In this document: positions 60,888 through 64,000 of the stretch, piece after piece
Position numbering within the stretch: the stretch's first letter is position 1
Layout: each line of letters starts with the position of its first letter
NCBI GenBank assembly: GCA_040772685.1
Contig: JAXGXQ010000002.1
Span: forward strand, 253,636 to 317,635
Direction of reading: 5' to 3'
From: JAXGXQ01 sp040772685
GTDB taxonomy: Bacteria > Bacillota > Clostridia > Saccharofermentanales > UBA5734
Length of the DNA stretch: 64,000 nt
The notes under the pieces: model-generated
Told to the model about the DNA's origin: nothing
The model's input: only the letters and a program-made list of their open reading frames with translations
Database searches by the model: none
Translations under genes and position numbers: made by a program

Positions 60888-62423
60888 ATGAATGAAACTG
60901 CTTCTGCTCCTGAGTATCAGCGCACGGATACATGGCGTATTGCGTTATCCTCCATGATCCAGTCTTCCAACACCATGTTTCTTGGGCTGATGACCTTCGC
61001 CAGTTATTTGGCAAATAAAGGCTATGGTGTCATTATACTGGCCGGCGCGGTCATTTCATCGATGCGCATCTTTGACGCGGTCACCGACCCTGTTGTTTCC
61101 TGGTTCATCCCTGGTGTCCGCAGTCGTTTCGGGGTGGCTAGACCCGTTGTTTTCCTTGGCTATCTGTTGCAAGCCCTTTCCGTCTATTTCATGTTCTTCA
61201 TTCACCCAATACCAAAAGCATCGTGTTCTTTGGTGCCTGCTATGCTGTACAGTCTGGCTATACCTTCGTTGGCAAAGGGTAATGAATTACTGCAGCTGCA
61301 GATGACCACGGATCCCAAGCAGCGGCCGCTAATCTTCCGCTTCGGACAGACGGTCACCATGCTGACCGCTCTGGCTCTGAGCCTGTTCCGCTGCATATTC
61401 TCTTCCCCAAATACGGCGGTCTGACTATGGGCTTGTTCCAGGAGCTTGCCGTCTTCATTCTGATCGTCAAACTCCGATCTATTCCATTGGCTTGATTGCC
61501 GTTGCGCCTGTCGATAACGTCGAGAACTTCAAGCGGAATTTCCATGGCGCGACGAAGTACAACCTGAAGGATATCTGGAATCTAATTGCCCACAATAGAG
61601 CCTTCATTCCTTTTGTCATATCGATGGCCACGGACAAACTGGCTGCAGCCTCCTCCTCCAATAGTGCCATCAGCGACTTTGCTGTTCGGTGTGATTATTG
61701 GCAATTACAAATTCAGCGGTACCATTTCCATTTATACCACGATCTTTACGTTGGCGATGATCTGGCTGGCAACCGGATCGGCCAGGAAGAAGGGCAATCG
61801 AAAGGCTTACCTGCGATGGTGCTGGATTGCCATTATTACGGCCGCAGCAGCTTTTGTCTTCATGTTAATTGTTAATCCGGCATCGATTACAAAGTCCATG
61901 GTGCCTACCGTCATATTCGTCGCTTTCTGCAGCCATGGGCTCTTTTCCGTTCCACTACGAATGCCAATGTACAGGCGATGCAGCTGGATATCACTGATTA
62001 TGAGTTCTACCTTCATGGCAAGTTCCTTGGCCCCATGGTCGCATCGGTAGCCACGATCCTCAGCAAAATCATTGACTCATTTTCCTCGGTTATCGTCGCG
62101 GCGATGCTCGGGATGCTGGGCTATGTAACAACGATGCCGAATCTGTGACGCCAATTCTCCCATGGTCTTCGGAGTGACCATGTTTGCCTGGCTCGGCCAC
62201 ACTGGGCTTTGCTGCATCGATTATCGCCATAAAGTTCAGCTCTCTGACTGCGGAGAAAATGGTTGAAGTTCAAGCTTCCAACAATGAACGCAAAGCGAAA
62301 CACCGCAGCTTACGAGGCGGAACTGGCAGCTGGTTGACAGATGGCCTTATTACCCCTGATTCTGGGGAGACCTGCGATGACGAGGAATGTAACGATGAGA
62401 ACTTTACACGAAGAAGCCCGTGA
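60888..62423 (+). pseudogene. GPH-type sugar:cation symporter (MFS), multiply frameshifted
   Basis: Membrane segments and family motifs continue across the stretch in changing frames: SSMRIFDAVTDPVVSWFI and RSRFGVARPVVFLGYL in the first; FPKYGGLTMG after a shift near 61390; NRAFIPFVISMATDKLAAA; LLFGVIIGNYKFSGTISIYT after about 61660; MQLDITDYEFYLHGK near 61980; and GFAASIIAIKF near 62210. At least four shifts are needed. AAAGAGGG precedes the ATG at 60888. GPH carriers import disaccharides or glycosides, which fits the GH2 gene downstream. Confidence 0.82.
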
Positions 62424-63775
62424 TATCCCGCATTGAAGCGGATGTGTTTATTGCTGGTGCGGGAACAGCCGGATGTATGGCGGCCATCGCAGCAGCCGGC
62501 TGGAGCCGGGTCGTGCTGGTGGAAAAAATGCCTGTTCCAGGCGGAACCTATACCAATGGCGGTATCGGCACCAGCTCCTTTTATGCTGCCAGTCTGGACC
62601 GAAGACAGCGATCCGGATTGTCGATGGTCTGCCGTTTGAGCTGACACAGCGCCTGGAAGAAGCGGATGGAGCGACTGGGTTATTCAGCACCGAATGACCA
62701 CCATTACAGCCGTATCGTTTCGTCGGCGATCACCGAAGTGTACAAAGGTGTGATCAGCAAGATGCTGCTGGAAGCCGGAGTTCAGGTATATCTGCAGACG
62801 ATGTTCTGTGGCGTCCAGATGGAAGGACAGCGAATCGTAGCAGCGATCATAGAGAACAAAGATGGTCGCAGTGCGGTTCTGGCCAGACAGTACGTTGATT
62901 GCTCAGGCGATGGTGATATAGCCCGTTACGCAGGGGTCCCCCAGAAAGAAAACTGGCAGCGATACAATGAGGTTTCCGGTGCCCCCACCGGTCTGGTCTT
63001 TGGCATGGCTGGCATCGACATGGATCGTTTTGTGAAAGAAAATCCCAACGGCACTTTTGAGCAGATCCGTGAAGAGACAGCCTATGAGGGCATCGTCAGC
63101 CGCAGATTCGTGTTTACGCCGATGAAAGAACCTGAAACCTATAAACCGGTTGTCGATCTTGATATGCGCTATTTTACCTCTATGCAGTCCATTCACGAGG
63201 GGGAGATGACCTATATCAATAACTCCAAGGGCCCGTATGTGGATGCAAGCACCGCGGAAGGTCTTAGCCGCGGGGAGATGGAGATGCGCATCAAAATCAT
63301 GGAATTTGCCAAGGCTTTCCGGAGGTGCGTGCCAGGCTTCGAGAAAGCCTATCTCTCCTGGGCCTCGACGCAGCTGGGTATCCGGGCGAGCAAGGTCACT
63401 CTATGTGATAAAAGCATCTCGCAACAGGAGATTAGTGAAGCGACACGCTTTGAGGATGAGATCGGATTGTATGCGTTCCACGACCTGAGCCCCAAACACC
63501 CCCATCTTATGCCGAAGGCACCTGGCTTCTATGGCTTTCCGTACCGAATGCTTCTGGCACAGAATTGTGACAACCTTTTTATGGCGGGCCGCAATGTGAC
63601 TGAAGAGACTGAAGCGCACATGTCCACGCGCAACACGGTCGGCTGCATGATCATGGGCCAGGGAGCCGGAGTCGCTGCTGCGCTGTGTGCCGCACAGGAC
63701 TGCGATTCTCGTCAGCTTCGCTATGAAAAGCTTCGTGAAGGCTTATTGGCGCAACACGTCATTCTGGATGTCTAA
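62395..63775 (+). pseudogene. FAD-dependent oxidoreductase, frameshifted near its N terminus
   Basis: A start MRTLHEEARDIP at 62395 runs out of frame near 62433; the FAD-binding motif VFIAGAGTAGCMAAIAAAG follows in the next frame; around 62605 the frame changes back (AIRIVDGLPFELTQRLEEA) and near 62670 changes again. From 62700 to the TAA at 63773-63775 the frame is open and well preserved (ASTQLGIRASKV, CDNLFMAGRNVTEETEAHM). Three shifts in under 300 bases inactivate it unless they are sequencing errors. Role unknown; such flavoproteins are common in glycan-use loci. Confidence 0.8.
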
Positions 63776-63795
63776 CAAGAGATGATGGAGATTCT

Positions 63796-64000
63796 ATGAG
63801 AACAAAACAGCTTTTCAATGACGGCTGGTGTTTTTTGCGACAGGATTCCGGAGCAGCGGTGACGCTGGCGAAAGGAACCGCAATAAATCTTCCGCACACC
63901 TGGAACGCGCATGACGGCCAGGATGGAGGAAATGATTATTATCGCGGGAAATGCTGGTATGTCAAGAAATTTTCCAAACCGGAGCTGACGGATGATCAGC
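63796..64000 (+). CDS. Glycoside hydrolase family 2 protein, N-terminal part (runs off the window)
   Basis: An ATG at 63796 with GGAG five bases upstream opens a frame through the end of the window. The 68 visible residues (NDGWCFLRQD, INLPHTWNAHDGQDGGNDYY) are the sugar-binding domain at the start of GH2 beta-galactosidase/beta-glucuronidase-type enzymes. No lesion is visible so far. It is the likely catabolic enzyme of the local sugar cluster. Confidence 0.82.
   Translation, partial: MRTKQLFNDGWCFLRQDSGAAVTLAKGTAINLPHTWNAHDGQDGGNDYYRGKCWYVKKFSKPELTDDQ

Overview
The window looks like the chromosome of an anaerobic Firmicute, most likely a member of the Clostridia. The evidence is gene content: RNase J, a transketolase split into two subunits, an ECF vitamin-transport S component, GntR-FCD and OmpR-type regulators, Sec/SPII lipoproteins with Ser/Thr-rich linkers, a tungsten-type aldehyde:ferredoxin oxidoreductase, and strong AGGAGG-type ribosome binding sites. 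Base composition is moderate, about half G+C by eye. I cannot name a genus. Genes are densely packed on both strands in short operons separated by clear intrinsic terminators.

Layout. 1-4.2 kb: end of a CoA-disulfide-reductase/rhodanese flavoprotein, a PPK2 polyphosphate kinase, a NudC-type Nudix hydrolase and two tandem universal stress proteins. 4.3-14.1 kb: a lipoprotein, a DUF488 protein and a giant (2931 aa) cyclic beta-1,2-glucan synthase. 14.4-22.1 kb: aldo/keto reductase, RNase J with a long basic N-terminal tail, a DUF697 GTPase paired with a methionine-synthase-activation-like protein, and an RpiB + split transketolase operon behind a palindromic operator. 22.4-27.7 kb: zinc-ribbon protein, BirA, and a response regulator/histidine kinase/lipoprotein set.

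27.8-41.8 kb is the most coherent block. A GntR regulator, an HpcH/HpaI aldolase and a 2-hydroxyacid dehydrogenase are followed by a terminator and by a near-consensus promoter carrying two tandem palindromic repeats. That promoter drives ferredoxin, AOR, a MoeB/ThiF-like protein and a MoaD-like protein. Facing it are MOSC, MoaC, MoaA, a MoeA-PBP fusion, a second MoeA and the TupCBA tungstate ABC transporter, with MogA divergent. Together these can import tungstate, build the pterin cofactor and use it in AOR. MoaE is absent and the MoaD-like protein ends in Ala-Gly rather than Gly-Gly.

41.9-57.5 kb: two-subunit class I fumarase, a YggT protein, an ECF S component behind an attenuator-like hairpin with a downstream P-loop kinase, a superoxide dismutase fragment left by a deletion, a cell-wall amidase, an amidase-HD-PFK operon, a divergent TIM-like protein with a LarA-family protein, a Bcp peroxiredoxin, small secreted or zinc proteins, and an HpsN-like (not HisD-like) dehydrogenase with a BFD-type Fe-S protein.

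57.5-64 kb is decaying or acquired DNA: a four-lesion histidine-kinase pseudogene; a 45-nt 3' half of tRNA-Arg(CCT), cut at the anticodon loop, with nearby nine-base direct repeats (a likely integrase attachment site); then a sugar-utilisation cluster (AraC regulator, GPH transporter, FAD oxidoreductase) broken by many frameshifts, and the start of an apparently open GH2 glycosidase that runs off the end.
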